The notes: a model not told the origin generated them from the letters alone. Positions 1 to 8,406 are shown, numbered from the stretch's first letter. The stretch: DNA of 64,000 nt from Paraburkholderia solitsugae (GCF_013177695.1 NZ_WOEY01000077.1:1-64000); one strand, 5' to 3'. Translations and numbers: made by a program.

Positions 1-290
1 GTCGCCACCGCGAGATCGCAGGCGGGATAAGCCAGCCCGTCCGCACCGTCGACCAGCACGGCCGCGCCACGATCCGCCACGATTCCCGGCTGCGCCACCG
101 GATCGACGCGGCCATTGCGCAACTGCGCGCAATACATCGGCAGCCGCGATACCCCGTGCGACGACAATCCGCGCAGGTCTGCGTAGACGAGCGCACGCGC
201 GGTCGATTCGGCGGTAGTCTGCAGCGCGCCCGCCCGGCGCAGCGAGTCGATTGCAAGCGCGGTCAGCGCGTCAGGTAACAGTCGGGCCAT
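1..290 (-). CDS. comC: Ldh-family NAD(P)-dependent oxidoreductase, probable (R)-sulfolactate dehydrogenase (partial)
   Basis: The minus-strand frame opens with ATG at 290 (MARLLPDALTALAIDSLRRA) and stays open to the window edge, giving about 96 N-terminal residues; the 3' end is missing. The segment with LRGLSSHGVSRLPMY is typical of the malate/L-lactate dehydrogenase (Ldh_2) family, which includes ComC, (2R)-3-sulfolactate dehydrogenase. A GGACGG stretch precedes the start. It lies 112 bp downstream of the carrier gene on the same strand, at the end of a run that also encodes SuyB and SuyA. The role, oxidising one sulfolactate enantiomer to sulfopyruvate, is inferred from that context; another 2-hydroxyacid substrate is possible. 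Confidence 0.65.
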   Translation of the reverse strand, partial: MARLLPDALTALAIDSLRRAGALQTTAESTARALVYADLRGLSSHGVSRLPMYCAQLRNGRVDPVAQPGIVADRGAAVLVDGADGLAYPACDLAVA

Positions 291-402
291 CGAACCGTCC
301 TTGCGTGTGGATTGGCGTGTGGGTTCAGTCCGAAAGCGCCGCTGCGACTCGTTGCGCGACGAGCGAACTCACGCGCTCGTTGGATTGAACCGTCAGTCTC
401 CT

Positions 403-1749
403 TCATTTAGCCGCCTTTTCCCGCAGCGGATGAGCAGCGGATTGACGTGTTTCTTCGAGACCGAGGCGGACCGCCGTCGGCTGCTGCCCTTGAGCTTGCG
501 CCTCGCGCGGCGCGGCGAGGAATTCGCGCGCGGCGCGTGCATCGAATGCGCCTTCCCAACGCGCGACCACCAGCGTCGCCACCACATTGCCGATCATATT
601 GGTGAGTGCGCGAACCTCGTTGAGCACCCGGTCGACGCCGAGAATCAGCGTGATACCCGCCACCGGAATGATGTTGTGCGTGGACAGCGTCGCTGTCAGC
701 GCAACCAGCGCCGCACCGGCCACGCCCGCACCGCCCTTCGAGGTCAGCATCAGGATCGCCAGCAGCCCGAGCTGCTGCATCAGCGACAGATGTGTGTTGG
801 TCGCCTGCGCGATGAAGAGCGAGGTCATCGTGAGGTAGATCGCCGCGCCGTCGAGATTGAACGAATAGCCGGTGGGCAGCACGAGCCCGACGATCGCCTT
901 TGGACAACCCATGCGTTCGAGCTTCTCCATGAGGCGCGGCAACACGGACTCCGTGGTGGAGGTGCCGAGCACGATCAGCAGTTCTTCGCGGAAGTACCTG
1001 AGCAGCGGCCAGAGCCCCACGCCCGCCCAGCGCGCCGCCGCACCGAGTACGATCGCCACGAACAGGATGCTGGTGACGTAGAAGCACAGAATCAGCAGAC
1101 CGAGCTGCTGCAAGGTGCCGATGCCGTATTTACCGACCGTGAAGGCGATCGCGCCAAATGCGCCGAGCGGTGCGAGCCGCATGATCATCTCGACGATGCG
1201 CATCAGCGTGTCGCCGAACTGCTCGATGCCGCGCATGAGCAGCCGGCTGCGCTGCGACATGATCGATAGCGCAATGCCGAACAGTACGGAGAACAACAGC
1301 ACCTGCAGCAGATCGCCGCGCGCAAACGCGCCCACCACCGAATTCGGTACGATCAGATCGAAGAAACTCGACGACGCCGCGTGTGCGTCCGCCACGTAGT
1401 GCGACACGGCGTGCGCATCGAGCGTGGCGGGATCGATGTTTAGCCCCGCGCCCGGACGCAGCACGTTTGCCACGACGAGCCCGATCACGAGCGCGATGGT
1501 GGTCACCACCTCGAAGTAGAGCAGCGTCTTGAAGCCGACGCGGCCCACCTGCTTCAGGCTCTCCATCCGCGCAATGCCCACCGAGACCGTACAGAAGATC
1601 ACCAGTGTGATCAGCATCTTGATGAGACGGATGAAGGTGTCACCGAGCGGTTTCATTTCGACGCCGAACGAAGGCGCGAAGTAACCGACGAGAACCCCGG
1701 CTGCAAGTCCGATCAGGACCTGCACGTAGAGATGTTTGAGCACGCGCAA
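403..1749 (-). CDS. DctA-type dicarboxylate/amino acid:cation symporter
   Basis: Membrane carrier of 448 residues, the normal length for the dicarboxylate/amino acid:cation symporter family (DctA/GltP fold). Family signatures are the serine-rich re-entrant stretch LGTSTTESVLPRL, the GYSFNLDG motif and the TSKGGAGV motif. It probably starts at TTG (1749), preceded by a strong GGAGGAG about 8 bases away; the annotated first Met is therefore TTG-encoded. It lies 166 bp downstream of suyB and 112 bp upstream of the comC-like gene, so it is probably the uptake system for the cluster's C3 or sulfonate substrate. DctA normally carries C4-dicarboxylates; sulfolactate as substrate is inference. Confidence 0.85.
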   Translation of the reverse strand: MRVLKHLYVQVLIGLAAGVLVGYFAPSFGVEMKPLGDTFIRLIKMLITLVIFCTVSVGIARMESLKQVGRVGFKTLLYFEVVTTIALVIGLVVANVLRPGAGLNIDPATLDAHAVSHYVADAHAASSSFFDLIVPNSVVGAFARGDLLQVLLFSVLFGIALSIMSQRSRLLMRGIEQFGDTLMRIVEMIMRLAPLGAFGAIAFTVGKYGIGTLQQLGLLILCFYVTSILFVAIVLGAAARWAGVGLWPLLRYFREELLIVLGTSTTESVLPRLMEKLERMGCPKAIVGLVLPTGYSFNLDGAAIYLTMTSLFIAQATNTHLSLMQQLGLLAILMLTSKGGAGVAGAALVALTATLSTHNIIPVAGITLILGVDRVLNEVRALTNMIGNVVATLVVARWEGAFDARAAREFLAAPREAQAQGQQPTAVRLGLEETRQSAAHPLREKAAK

Positions 1750-1915
1750 GATGGTGTCTCCTCCACTCGCTGCCGCCAGATGTCAAGCCGGCGCCGTTGC
1801 GGCATGGCTTGCCGGGCACGGGTGCCGTCGCGGCCGTTCTCCGTGCCGGCACGCGCCGGAATGTTGAGGTCCGCTCCGACCTTATCAGGCGCCCGGAGCG
1901 GCCATGCCGCCAGAT

Positions 1916-3091
1916 TCAGGCGCTTTCGAACAGACGGGTCAGCACGAACTCGCGATGGCCGAGCGCTTCCGCCGACGTGAAACGGCCGTTGATCGTGGCC
2001 ATCATGCATTCGAGCAGTTTGTCGCCACTCTGGTCGAGATTCTGCTCGCGCTGCAGGATACCGGTCACGTCGACGTCGATATGCTCGCCCATGGTGCGAA
2101 CCGTACGCGGGTTCGCGCAGATCTTGATGACCGGCACGATCGGATTGCCGATCACGTTGCCCTGGCCCGTCGGGAAAAAGTGGACCACGAAGCCGGACGC
2201 CGCGCACAACGTCACCATTTCCGCCGCCGCCGACGACGAGTCCATGAACCACAGGCCCGAGTGCGTCGGTTCCTCGGCCTTGTCGAGCACACCGTCCACC
2301 ATGCACTTCTTGCCAATCTTCTGGATATTGCCGAGCGCCTTCTCTTCGATGGTCGTCAGGCCGCCCGCGATATTGCCCTTGGTCGGCTGCGACTCCGACA
2401 GGTCGTCCGTTTTCCAGCGATTGATCATGTCCTGATAGCGATCGAACATGAACTGAAAACGCTCGCGCACGCCGTCGTTGGCGCAGCGCGCGGCGACGAT
2501 CTGTTCGCCGCCGGTGAGCTCCGAAGTCTCGCCGAAGACGAGCGTGGTGCCGAGGCCATACAGCTTGTCGAAAGCATTGCCGACCGTCGGGTTCGCGCCG
2601 CAGCCCGAGGTGGTATCCGACTCGCCGCATTTGGTGGAGACCCACAGCTCCGAGATCGGGCACGCCACGCGATCGAGCGATGTGGCGTACTGCACCATTT
2701 CTTTCGCTGCCTTCGAAGCACGCATGATCGTGTCATGGTCGCCGTGCAGTTCGATGCCGAAGCCCATCACCGGCTTGCCGGTTTTCGCAATGCCGTCGAC
2801 AACGCGCTTGGTCCAGCCTTCCTCGATGCCGATCACGACCACGGCCGCGACGTTCGGGTTGCTGCCCGCGCCGATCAGCGTGCGGAAATGCAGATCGAGG
2901 TCGGCGCCGAACTGCAGCCGCCCGTACGGGTGCGGCAGCGCCATCGTGCCCTTGATATTGTTTTCGACGGCCTGCGCGGCGGCGTTCGACAGATCGTCGA
3001 CCGGCAGAATGATCACATGGTTGCGCACGCCAACGCGGCCATTGTCGCGACGATAGCCGCGGAAAGTCGTATCCAGGTCAATCACGCTCAT
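1916..3091 (-). CDS. suyB: (2R)-sulfolactate sulfo-lyase large subunit (UxaA family)
   Basis: A 391-residue protein of the UxaA/GarD C-terminal (altronate/galactarate dehydratase) family. It opens GYRRDNGRVGVRNHVIILP and carries the conserved ELWVSTKCGESDTTSGCG and GNVIGNPIVPVIKICANP blocks. The chosen ATG at 3091 has GAGAG upstream; a longer frame reaches 3142 without a better site. SuyB works with the small SAF-domain subunit SuyA to split (R)-sulfolactate into pyruvate and sulfite, an iron-dependent reaction in this family. The length fits SuyB and is shorter than fused altronate dehydratases. Separate small and large genes beside Ldh- and D-hydroxyacid dehydrogenases favour SuyB over a sugar-acid dehydratase, though the latter is not excluded. 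Confidence 0.72.
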   Translation of the reverse strand: MSVIDLDTTFRGYRRDNGRVGVRNHVIILPVDDLSNAAAQAVENNIKGTMALPHPYGRLQFGADLDLHFRTLIGAGSNPNVAAVVVIGIEEGWTKRVVDGIAKTGKPVMGFGIELHGDHDTIMRASKAAKEMVQYATSLDRVACPISELWVSTKCGESDTTSGCGANPTVGNAFDKLYGLGTTLVFGETSELTGGEQIVAARCANDGVRERFQFMFDRYQDMINRWKTDDLSESQPTKGNIAGGLTTIEEKALGNIQKIGKKCMVDGVLDKAEEPTHSGLWFMDSSSAAAEMVTLCAASGFVVHFFPTGQGNVIGNPIVPVIKICANPRTVRTMGEHIDVDVTGILQREQNLDQSGDKLLECMMATINGRFTSAEALGHREFVLTRLFESA

Positions 3092-3148
3092 GGTGTGTCT
3101 CTCGTTCGGGTTCGGTTCGGTTCGATTTGATGCGTTTCGCAAAAGGAC

Positions 3149-3177
3149 AAGCGGCGGCTGGAAACAAGCCCCCGCTT
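3149..3177 (-). other. Hairpin between suyA and suyB
   Basis: Arms AAGCGGCGGCT (3149-3159) and AGCCCCCGCTT (3167-3177) pair with a single mismatch around a 7-nt loop. The right arm overlaps the suyA stop codon (3176-3178). In the transcript the stem sits directly after suyA and is not followed by a run of U, so it looks more like an mRNA-processing or partial-termination element than a full terminator. A short TTCGG tandem (about 3111-3127) lies between it and suyB. Confidence 0.5.
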
Positions 3178-3520
3178 ACCAGCGCTTCGTCTTGATGTTG
3201 TGCACGTGAGCGTGCTCGCCGGCGCTGATCGGCGCGACCACCTTGCCGATATCCACGCCGTACTTGAACACCGTGTCGCCGACCGCCATGTCCTTGAGCG
3301 CCACCTTGTGACCGATCGGAATGTCCTGCCTGGCGGGGAACGTGACGATCTCGTCGTCCTCCATGATCCACGCATTGAGTTGCGTGCCCGCCTTGATGCC
3401 CTCGACGACCGCCACACCAACCGTGTCTTTCGCCTCGTGCAGCACGATATGAATCGTCTTGCGTTCAGGCGTCGCGCCCGCTGACGCGGTGCCGTTGATG
3501 TCTGCCGTGGGATTGCTCAT
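3176..3520 (-). CDS. suyA: (2R)-sulfolactate sulfo-lyase small subunit (SAF domain)
   Basis: A 114-residue protein with a C-terminal SAF/UxaA N-domain: HIVLHEAKDTVGVAVVEGIKAG followed by DIPIGHKVALKDMAVGDTV and VDIGKVVAPI. It ends HVHNIKTKRW, typical of small subunits of the UxaA/GarD/SuyAB group. The start at 3520 is set by GGAG six bases upstream; an in-frame ATG two codons earlier overlaps that site. It is first in the run suyA-suyB-carrier-comC and faces the GntR gene across a 342-bp regulatory region. It partners SuyB in sulfite release from sulfolactate. Confidence 0.74.
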   Translation of the reverse strand: MSNPTADINGTASAGATPERKTIHIVLHEAKDTVGVAVVEGIKAGTQLNAWIMEDDEIVTFPARQDIPIGHKVALKDMAVGDTVFKYGVDIGKVVAPISAGEHAHVHNIKTKRW

Positions 3521-3624
3521 TAGCATCTCCGTTCGTGTGTTGAATGCGGTGTGGGTCCCGCCGGGGCAGCGAGCCAACCGCGCTGCTGTGAATCGATATT
3601 AGGCGGCAGGTTTATGGATGTCAA

Positions 3625-3646
3625 CTAGGTCATATATATGTCTTAG
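3625..3646. promoter_or_regulatory. Inverted-repeat operator candidate upstream of suyA
   Basis: A 22-bp imperfect palindrome, CTAGGTCATAT followed directly by ATATGTCTTAG, matching at 18 of 22 positions. The AT-rich centre with GTC/GAC flanks resembles sites of HutC-type GntR regulators. It lies about 105 bp upstream of the suyA start, and TAGATGA directly follows it, repeating a half-site of the second inverted repeat at 3761-3793. Confidence 0.6.
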
Positions 3647-3760
3647 ATGAGTGTTTTCCGGGACTGCCCGCGCTTTGCGGCTGGCGAGTTCAGTCCATGC
3701 GGATGCGTGCGGCGTTTCCACACGCCAGGTAAAAACCCGTGTCGCGACTAGCCTACAAAA

Positions 3761-3793
3761 ACTATGTCATCTAGATGGGTTAGATGAGATAGT
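3761..3793. promoter_or_regulatory. Inverted-repeat operator candidate upstream of the GntR gene
   Basis: Arms ACTATGTCATCTA and TAGATGAGATAGT match at 12 of 13 positions and flank a 7-bp spacer. It lies about 70 bp upstream of the GntR gene and shares TCATCTA/TAGATGA with sequence beside the 3625-3646 palindrome. Two related sites in one divergent region suggest autoregulation together with control of suyAB. Confidence 0.62.
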
Positions 3794-3862
3794 CGGCTAA
3801 AATCAGGGCGGGGTTAACCTTCGCGAGCGGCGTCGCGCGGCTCGCGCATTTCAGGGGTTGTC

Positions 3863-4621
3863 ATGAGCACGCTCGCCATCAATCCGCCCGCGCTGGGCGG
3901 CACGCGGTACAAGGAGGTCAAGAGCGCGATTCTGGCCGCGCTCTCGGCGGGCGAATGGAAAGGCGGCGAATGCATTCCTTCGGAGAAGCGGCTGGCCGAA
4001 CGGTTCGGCGTGTCCATCGGCACGCTGCGTAAAGCGATCGACGAACTCTGCGCCGAGAACATTCTGATCCGTCATCAGGGTCTCGGCACCTTCGTGTCCA
4101 TGCATCAGCGCGACCGGCATTTTTTCCGGTTTTTTCGCATTGTCCGGCGCGATGGTGACAAGGCCTATCCCGTTGTCACGTTGATCGATTTCAAAAAGGC
4201 GCGTGCATCCCGCGAGGTCGCGGCCATGCTCAACATCGAAACCGGCGCGCGCGTGGTCCAGTTCGTCAACGGCCTGGCGCTGCATGGCAAAACCGTTCTG
4301 ATCGAGCACATCACGGTGCCGGAAGCCCATTTTCCGGGCCTCACTGAAACAAAGCTCCGTAACCGGCCCAACACGCTCTACAACTTTTACCAGGACGTGT
4401 TCGGCATCAACGTGGTCGAGACCGATGAACGCGTGAGCGTGGCATCGGCCAACGAGCTGGAAAGCACCCAGTTGGACGTGAGCGTCGGCGCACCGTTGCT
4501 CGAAATCCGGCGGATCGCCTACTCGTATCACCGCAGCGCGGTCGAACTGCGCGTTTCGCGGCTCAATACCGAGGAGTACGAGTACATCGGCACCCACGCG
4601 GGGCGCGAAGCAGAACGGTAG
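3863..4621 (+). CDS. GntR/HutC-family transcriptional regulator (SuyR-like)
   Basis: A 252-residue regulator. Residues about 12-75 form the GntR winged helix-turn-helix (IPSEKRLAERFGVSIGTLRK, then QGLGTFVS). Residues about 95-240 form a UTRA effector-binding domain (ARVVQFVNGLALHGKTVLIE and LEIRRIAYSYHRSAVELRVS). It is divergent from suyAB and convergent with the slcC-like gene. The two inverted repeats in the shared upstream region are its likely operators. A role as ligand-responsive repressor of the sulfolactate genes is inferred from position. Confidence 0.85.
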   Translation: MSTLAINPPALGGTRYKEVKSAILAALSAGEWKGGECIPSEKRLAERFGVSIGTLRKAIDELCAENILIRHQGLGTFVSMHQRDRHFFRFFRIVRRDGDKAYPVVTLIDFKKARASREVAAMLNIETGARVVQFVNGLALHGKTVLIEHITVPEAHFPGLTETKLRNRPNTLYNFYQDVFGINVVETDERVSVASANELESTQLDVSVGAPLLEIRRIAYSYHRSAVELRVSRLNTEEYEYIGTHAGREAER

Positions 4622-4688
4622 GCCGGGTGGGTAGAAGCTCGGCGGTCAGCCGCAAACGGCGGACGTGCGGCTTGCCCGCGTGCGCTGC

Positions 4689-5621
4689 CTAGATCGGGGT
4701 CAACACCGCTTCGCCAGCGGAATGCCGCTTCGCGTTGGCCAGAAAGTTGTCGACCGAGGCCGCGATCGCTTCCGGCGAGCGGCCGCCCACATGCGGAGTC
4801 AGCACCACATTACGCAGCTTGAGCAAGGCCTCGGGCGGATGCGGCTCGCCCTCGTAGACGTCGAGGCCCGCACCGGCAATCGTTCCCGCGGTAAGCGCCT
4901 GCGCCAACGCGGCGGTATCCACGACACTGCCGCGCGAGACGTTGACCACGAAACCGTTGGGCCCCAGCGCCTCCAACACCTCGGCGTCGATCAGATGATG
5001 CGTACTCGCGCCGCCCGGCGTTGCCACCACCAGAAAATCGCACCACTGCGCGAGCCCCTGCACGCTGTCGAAATAGCGCAACGACGTGTCTTCACGCGGT
5101 TTGCGGTTGTGATACCCGAGTTCCATATCGAACCCGGCGCCACGCCGTGCGACCTTCGCGCCGATATTGCCGAGCCCGACGATCCCGAGCCGCTTGCCGG
5201 ACACGTTCGGGCGCATTGGCAAGGTGTCGCGCCAGACGCCCTCGCGGGTCGCCTGATCGAGTTGCGGCACATCGCGCACCACCGCGAGCAGTAAGGCGAA
5301 CGCGTGATCGGCCACGCAGTGATCGTTGGTGCCCGCGCCGCTGACGAGCACGATGCCGCGCGAGCGGGCATGGTCGACGGCGAGGTTTTCATAGCCGGCG
5401 CCGAGCACGCTGACAAACTCGAGCTGCGGCATCCGGTCGATGTCAGCGGCTGTCAGCCCGGTCGTACCGTTGGTCAGCACGGCGCGGATCGCCTCGCCGT
5501 GCGCGGCGATCGCGGCGGCCCGCTGGGTGGCATCGGGTGCATAGACGACGTCGAAAGCGGCCTCGACACTGGCGCGGCTTGCGTCCTTCAAGGGGATCAG
5601 AACCAGCAGGGATGGCTTCAT
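4689..5621 (-). CDS. slcC: D-isomer-specific 2-hydroxyacid dehydrogenase, probable (S)-sulfolactate dehydrogenase
   Basis: A 310-residue NAD-dependent dehydrogenase of the D-3-phosphoglycerate dehydrogenase superfamily. The Rossmann motif is LGIVGLGNIGAKVARRG. The catalytic set is Arg in VSRGSVVD, Glu in GLDVYEGEP and His in LTPHVGGRSPEA. The ATG at 5621 (MKPSLLVLIPLKD) is chosen; the longer frame up to 5711 adds an atypical basic leader. SlcC of this superfamily oxidises (S)-sulfolactate to sulfopyruvate, which ComC then reduces to the (R)-form cleaved by SuyAB. Neighbouring suyAB and comC support this. By sequence alone, glyoxylate/hydroxypyruvate reductase is equally possible. Confidence 0.6.
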   Translation of the reverse strand: MKPSLLVLIPLKDASRASVEAAFDVVYAPDATQRAAAIAAHGEAIRAVLTNGTTGLTAADIDRMPQLEFVSVLGAGYENLAVDHARSRGIVLVSGAGTNDHCVADHAFALLLAVVRDVPQLDQATREGVWRDTLPMRPNVSGKRLGIVGLGNIGAKVARRGAGFDMELGYHNRKPREDTSLRYFDSVQGLAQWCDFLVVATPGGASTHHLIDAEVLEALGPNGFVVNVSRGSVVDTAALAQALTAGTIAGAGLDVYEGEPHPPEALLKLRNVVLTPHVGGRSPEAIAASVDNFLANAKRHSAGEAVLTPI

Positions 5622-5884
5622 AACGGGCGCTTTTTTCTTTCGGGAAAGACGACGAGTGAGTGTAACAAGCCTCTCGCCGCCCCGCTGGCAAGCGGCCACA
5701 CGCTGCCACAAGCGAAAGGCCCTGCGGTGAGCCTGCTGCCGTGCAGCCTAAAGTCCATCCGAACCACGCCGTTATCTTCGTGGATGGACCGGCGCAAACA
5801 GAATGCGTCATGCGTCTTTCTTTTTTGGCCGAACCGAAGCCCAAGCCGCTTTAGAATAGCCGGAACTCCGACCACGGGAATCTC

Positions 5885-7390
5885 ATGCTGGACAACCTCC
5901 CGCGCGGCTCAGTGCCCGCCAACGACGCCCCGCAGGAAGTCCCCATACGGGACGATTCCGAAATGTTCGAACTCGCGCCCGTCTCGCTCTGGCTCGAAGA
6001 CTTCAGCGGCGTGCGCGCGCTCTTCGACGCATGGCGGGCACAAGGTGTGACGGATCTGCGCGCCCATTTCGCCGACGATCCGACCCGGGTGGTCGAATGC
6101 GCGCACAGCATCCGCGTCATCAAGGTCAATCAGAAGACGCTGGCACAATTCGAGGCCGCCGATTTCGACGCGCTCACCGCCAATCTCGCCTCGGTGTTCC
6201 GCGACGACATGCTCAAGACCCACCTCGAAGAGCTATGCCAATTATGGGCGGGTCAGGCGACGTTCACGAGCCAGACGGTCAACTACACGCTCGGCGGCCG
6301 CCGGCTCGACGTGCTGCTCAAAGGCGCCGTACTACCCGGCCATGAAGAACGCTGGGACCGCGTGCTCGTCTCCGTCGAAGACATCACCGAACTGGAAGGC
6401 GCGCGGCATCGCGTGACGCTGGCCGAACAGTATGTGCGCGGCCTGTTCGAACACTCGCCGGTGTCGCTGTGGGTGGAAGATTTCAGCGCCGTCAAGCGGC
6501 TGCTCGACGACGCGCGCGCGGCCGGCATCAGCGATTTTCGCGTGTTCACCGACGTACATCCGGAGTTTGTCGAGCGCTGTATGCAGGAAATTCACGTGCT
6601 CGACGTCAACCAGCACACGCTCGACATGTTCGCGGCGAAAGACAAGAAAACGCTGCTGGCGCGCTTGCCCGACGTTTTCCGCGACGACATGCGGCCGCAT
6701 TTCCGCGAGCAGCTGATCGATCTATGGGACGGCAAGCTGTTCCAGCAACGCGAAGTGCTCAACTATTCGCTCGATGGCAGCGAGGTGCACGTGCATCTGC
6801 AGTTCTCGGTGCTCCCCGGTCATGAGAACCATTGGGACCTGGTGCTGGTGGCCCTCACCGACATCACGGCGCGCAAGAAGGCCGAAGCCTATCTTGAGTT
6901 CCTCGGCAAGCACGACGTGCTGACCAAGCTGCGCAACCGCTCCTTCTACGTGGATGAATTGAACCGGCTCGAACGCAAGGGGCCCTGGCCAGTCACGATC
7001 ATCATGGCCGATCTGAACGGCCTCAAACGCGTCAACGATCAACTCGGCCACGCTGCGGGCGATGCGCTGCTGCGGCGCGCCGGTGAGGTAATCGGCAAGG
7101 CGACGGACGCACCGTTCCACGCGGCGCGCATCGGCGGAGACGAATTTGCGATTTTGATGTCGGACACCGATGAGCGCGGCGGCGCCGCGATGATCGATGC
7201 CATTCGCCAACTGGTCGAGATGAACAACCAGTTTTATCCGGGCTCGGTGCTGAGCTTTTCGATGGGCGCGGCGACCTGCCAGCGGGGCGACCGGCTCGAA
7301 GCCGGCGTCCAGCGCGCCGACCTGCTGATGTATGAGGAAAAGCGCGCGCACTATGCAAATCAGCTGGGCTCGGACGCGCGAGCGGACTGA
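5885..7390 (+). CDS. Diguanylate cyclase with two tandem PAS-like domains
   Basis: A 501-residue soluble protein. Two homologous PAS-like units (about residues 28-155 and 183-318) each begin with PVSLW-EDFS, contain VNQ-TL, FRDDM and VLPGHE, and end in a DIT motif. The C-terminal GGDEF domain starts with LGKHDVLTKLRNRSFY and has an intact IGGDEFAILMSD active site, so it should make cyclic-di-GMP. The RxxD inhibitory site is not evident; the equivalent region reads KATD and is offset by two residues. No membrane segment was seen, so it is probably a cytoplasmic sensor. The PAS ligand is unknown. It stands alone, convergent with the small gene downstream. Confidence 0.9.
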   Translation: MLDNLPRGSVPANDAPQEVPIRDDSEMFELAPVSLWLEDFSGVRALFDAWRAQGVTDLRAHFADDPTRVVECAHSIRVIKVNQKTLAQFEAADFDALTANLASVFRDDMLKTHLEELCQLWAGQATFTSQTVNYTLGGRRLDVLLKGAVLPGHEERWDRVLVSVEDITELEGARHRVTLAEQYVRGLFEHSPVSLWVEDFSAVKRLLDDARAAGISDFRVFTDVHPEFVERCMQEIHVLDVNQHTLDMFAAKDKKTLLARLPDVFRDDMRPHFREQLIDLWDGKLFQQREVLNYSLDGSEVHVHLQFSVLPGHENHWDLVLVALTDITARKKAEAYLEFLGKHDVLTKLRNRSFYVDELNRLERKGPWPVTIIMADLNGLKRVNDQLGHAAGDALLRRAGEVIGKATDAPFHAARIGGDEFAILMSDTDERGGAAMIDAIRQLVEMNNQFYPGSVLSFSMGAATCQRGDRLEAGVQRADLLMYEEKRAHYANQLGSDARAD

Positions 7391-7398
7391 ACGCTGGA

Positions 7399-7701
7399 TC
7401 AGCCCGGCAGTTTCGCCGCCAGCACGTCGAGCTTATGGATGGCCGGCGGTGTGGCGAACAGTTCGCCGGCCTTCGCCATCAACGCAGCCGCCACTTTGCC
7501 GGACAGATGCGCTTCACGGCCAGCCTCGTCGGGGAAAGCGTCGAAAATGGCGTAGGTGGACGGCCCCAACTTCAGCCCGAACCACGCCGTAGTGGCGAGC
7601 TCCTCCTGCACGAGCGGCAAGCCGCCGAGCAGAAACGCCTCCACGTCCTTCTCCTTACCGGGCTGGGCTTCAAGGCGAACATACAGTGCGAGTTTGACCA
7701 T
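7399..7701 (-). CDS. Antibiotic biosynthesis monooxygenase (ABM) domain protein, putative quinol monooxygenase
   Basis: A 100-residue single-domain protein with the ABM/dimeric alpha-beta barrel pattern: LALYVRLEAQPGKEKDVEAF, then PSTYAIFDAFPDEAGREAHLSG and a C-terminal LDVLAAKLPG. The ATG at 7701 (MVKLALYV) gives the usual family length; the upstream in-frame extension has no family features. Such proteins form dimers and include YgiN-type quinol monooxygenases, but the substrate cannot be read from sequence. Its stop lies 8 bp from the stop of the diguanylate cyclase. Confidence 0.8.
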   Translation of the reverse strand: MVKLALYVRLEAQPGKEKDVEAFLLGGLPLVQEELATTAWFGLKLGPSTYAIFDAFPDEAGREAHLSGKVAAALMAKAGELFATPPAIHKLDVLAAKLPG

Positions 7702-7874
7702 GGCGCGACTCCTGTTGTGACACGAATAAGGCGCGTTCGCGCAGCGTGGCGGCGCGTGGCTTGGCGAAGCGCTGTGAAACGTGCTGACTCGTAGAAAAGT
7801 ATAGGCAGCACTCGCGCGTTGCCGCCAGGTGATGTCACCGGTACGGAGATAACAGGCGCCCGCTACGGCATCCT

Positions 7875-8198
7875 TCAACCCTTGTCGCTACGCACCGCTT
7901 CGCCGTATGTCTCGACAATTCGCCGATCCTGCTCTTTTACGGAAAACTGTTCCCATTCGAGCCCGTTCACGTCCTTGCTGCTTGCGTACCCTTCTACCGA
8001 ATCATCTTCGAAACCGACGTGCCGAAGCTGGCCGCTCTTATCCGGCATCTCGTTGATCGAGAAATTGAGCAGATCGGTGCGCCACATCGCGTAACGGCCG
8101 GGTACCACCGCGGTGGGCGGCTGATCGAGACGGCGGGTGTAATCTTCGATGGACGCGTCGAGGCTGGCGACAGCCAAAGCGATATGGAAGCGTTTCAT
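7875..8198 (-). CDS. VOC-family (glyoxalase/bleomycin-resistance fold) protein
   Basis: A 107-residue protein beginning KRFHIALAVASLDASIEDYTRRL, the N-terminal beta strand and helix of a vicinal oxygen chelate module. HIALAV supplies the first metal-ligand position, and the later RHVGFEDDSVEGYAS and GLEWEQFSV segments fit the same fold. The short C-terminus (QDRRIVETYGEAV) resembles ArsI/CadI-like or uncharacterised VOC proteins. It sits alone on the minus strand and no substrate can be inferred. AGGACAA precedes the start. Confidence 0.75.
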   Translation of the reverse strand: MKRFHIALAVASLDASIEDYTRRLDQPPTAVVPGRYAMWRTDLLNFSINEMPDKSGQLRHVGFEDDSVEGYASSKDVNGLEWEQFSVKEQDRRIVETYGEAVRSDKG

Positions 8199-8406
8199 AG
8201 CGGTTGTCCTGACGGTTAGGATGAGGTGTTTTCATCGTATCGGCGAAGCGCCGCCGCAACCAGTTGCGCAATCATCCCGGTATCGCCATTACCGGTTTGC
8301 GCTAAAACAGCTTCCGGCGCGCGGGGTGAATCCGGCTCAGTCAATGTCCGCTATACTCGCCAGCCCTGAAGTTATCCGCGCCGAGCCGCGGACTGGAAAG
8401 AAAATC

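Noticed and set aside
1916..3520. Altronate or galactarate dehydratase as the identity of the UxaA-family pair
   Set aside because: Possible by family alone, but the split small/large genes, their sizes and the two hydroxyacid dehydrogenases fit SuyAB better. No sugar-acid genes are near.
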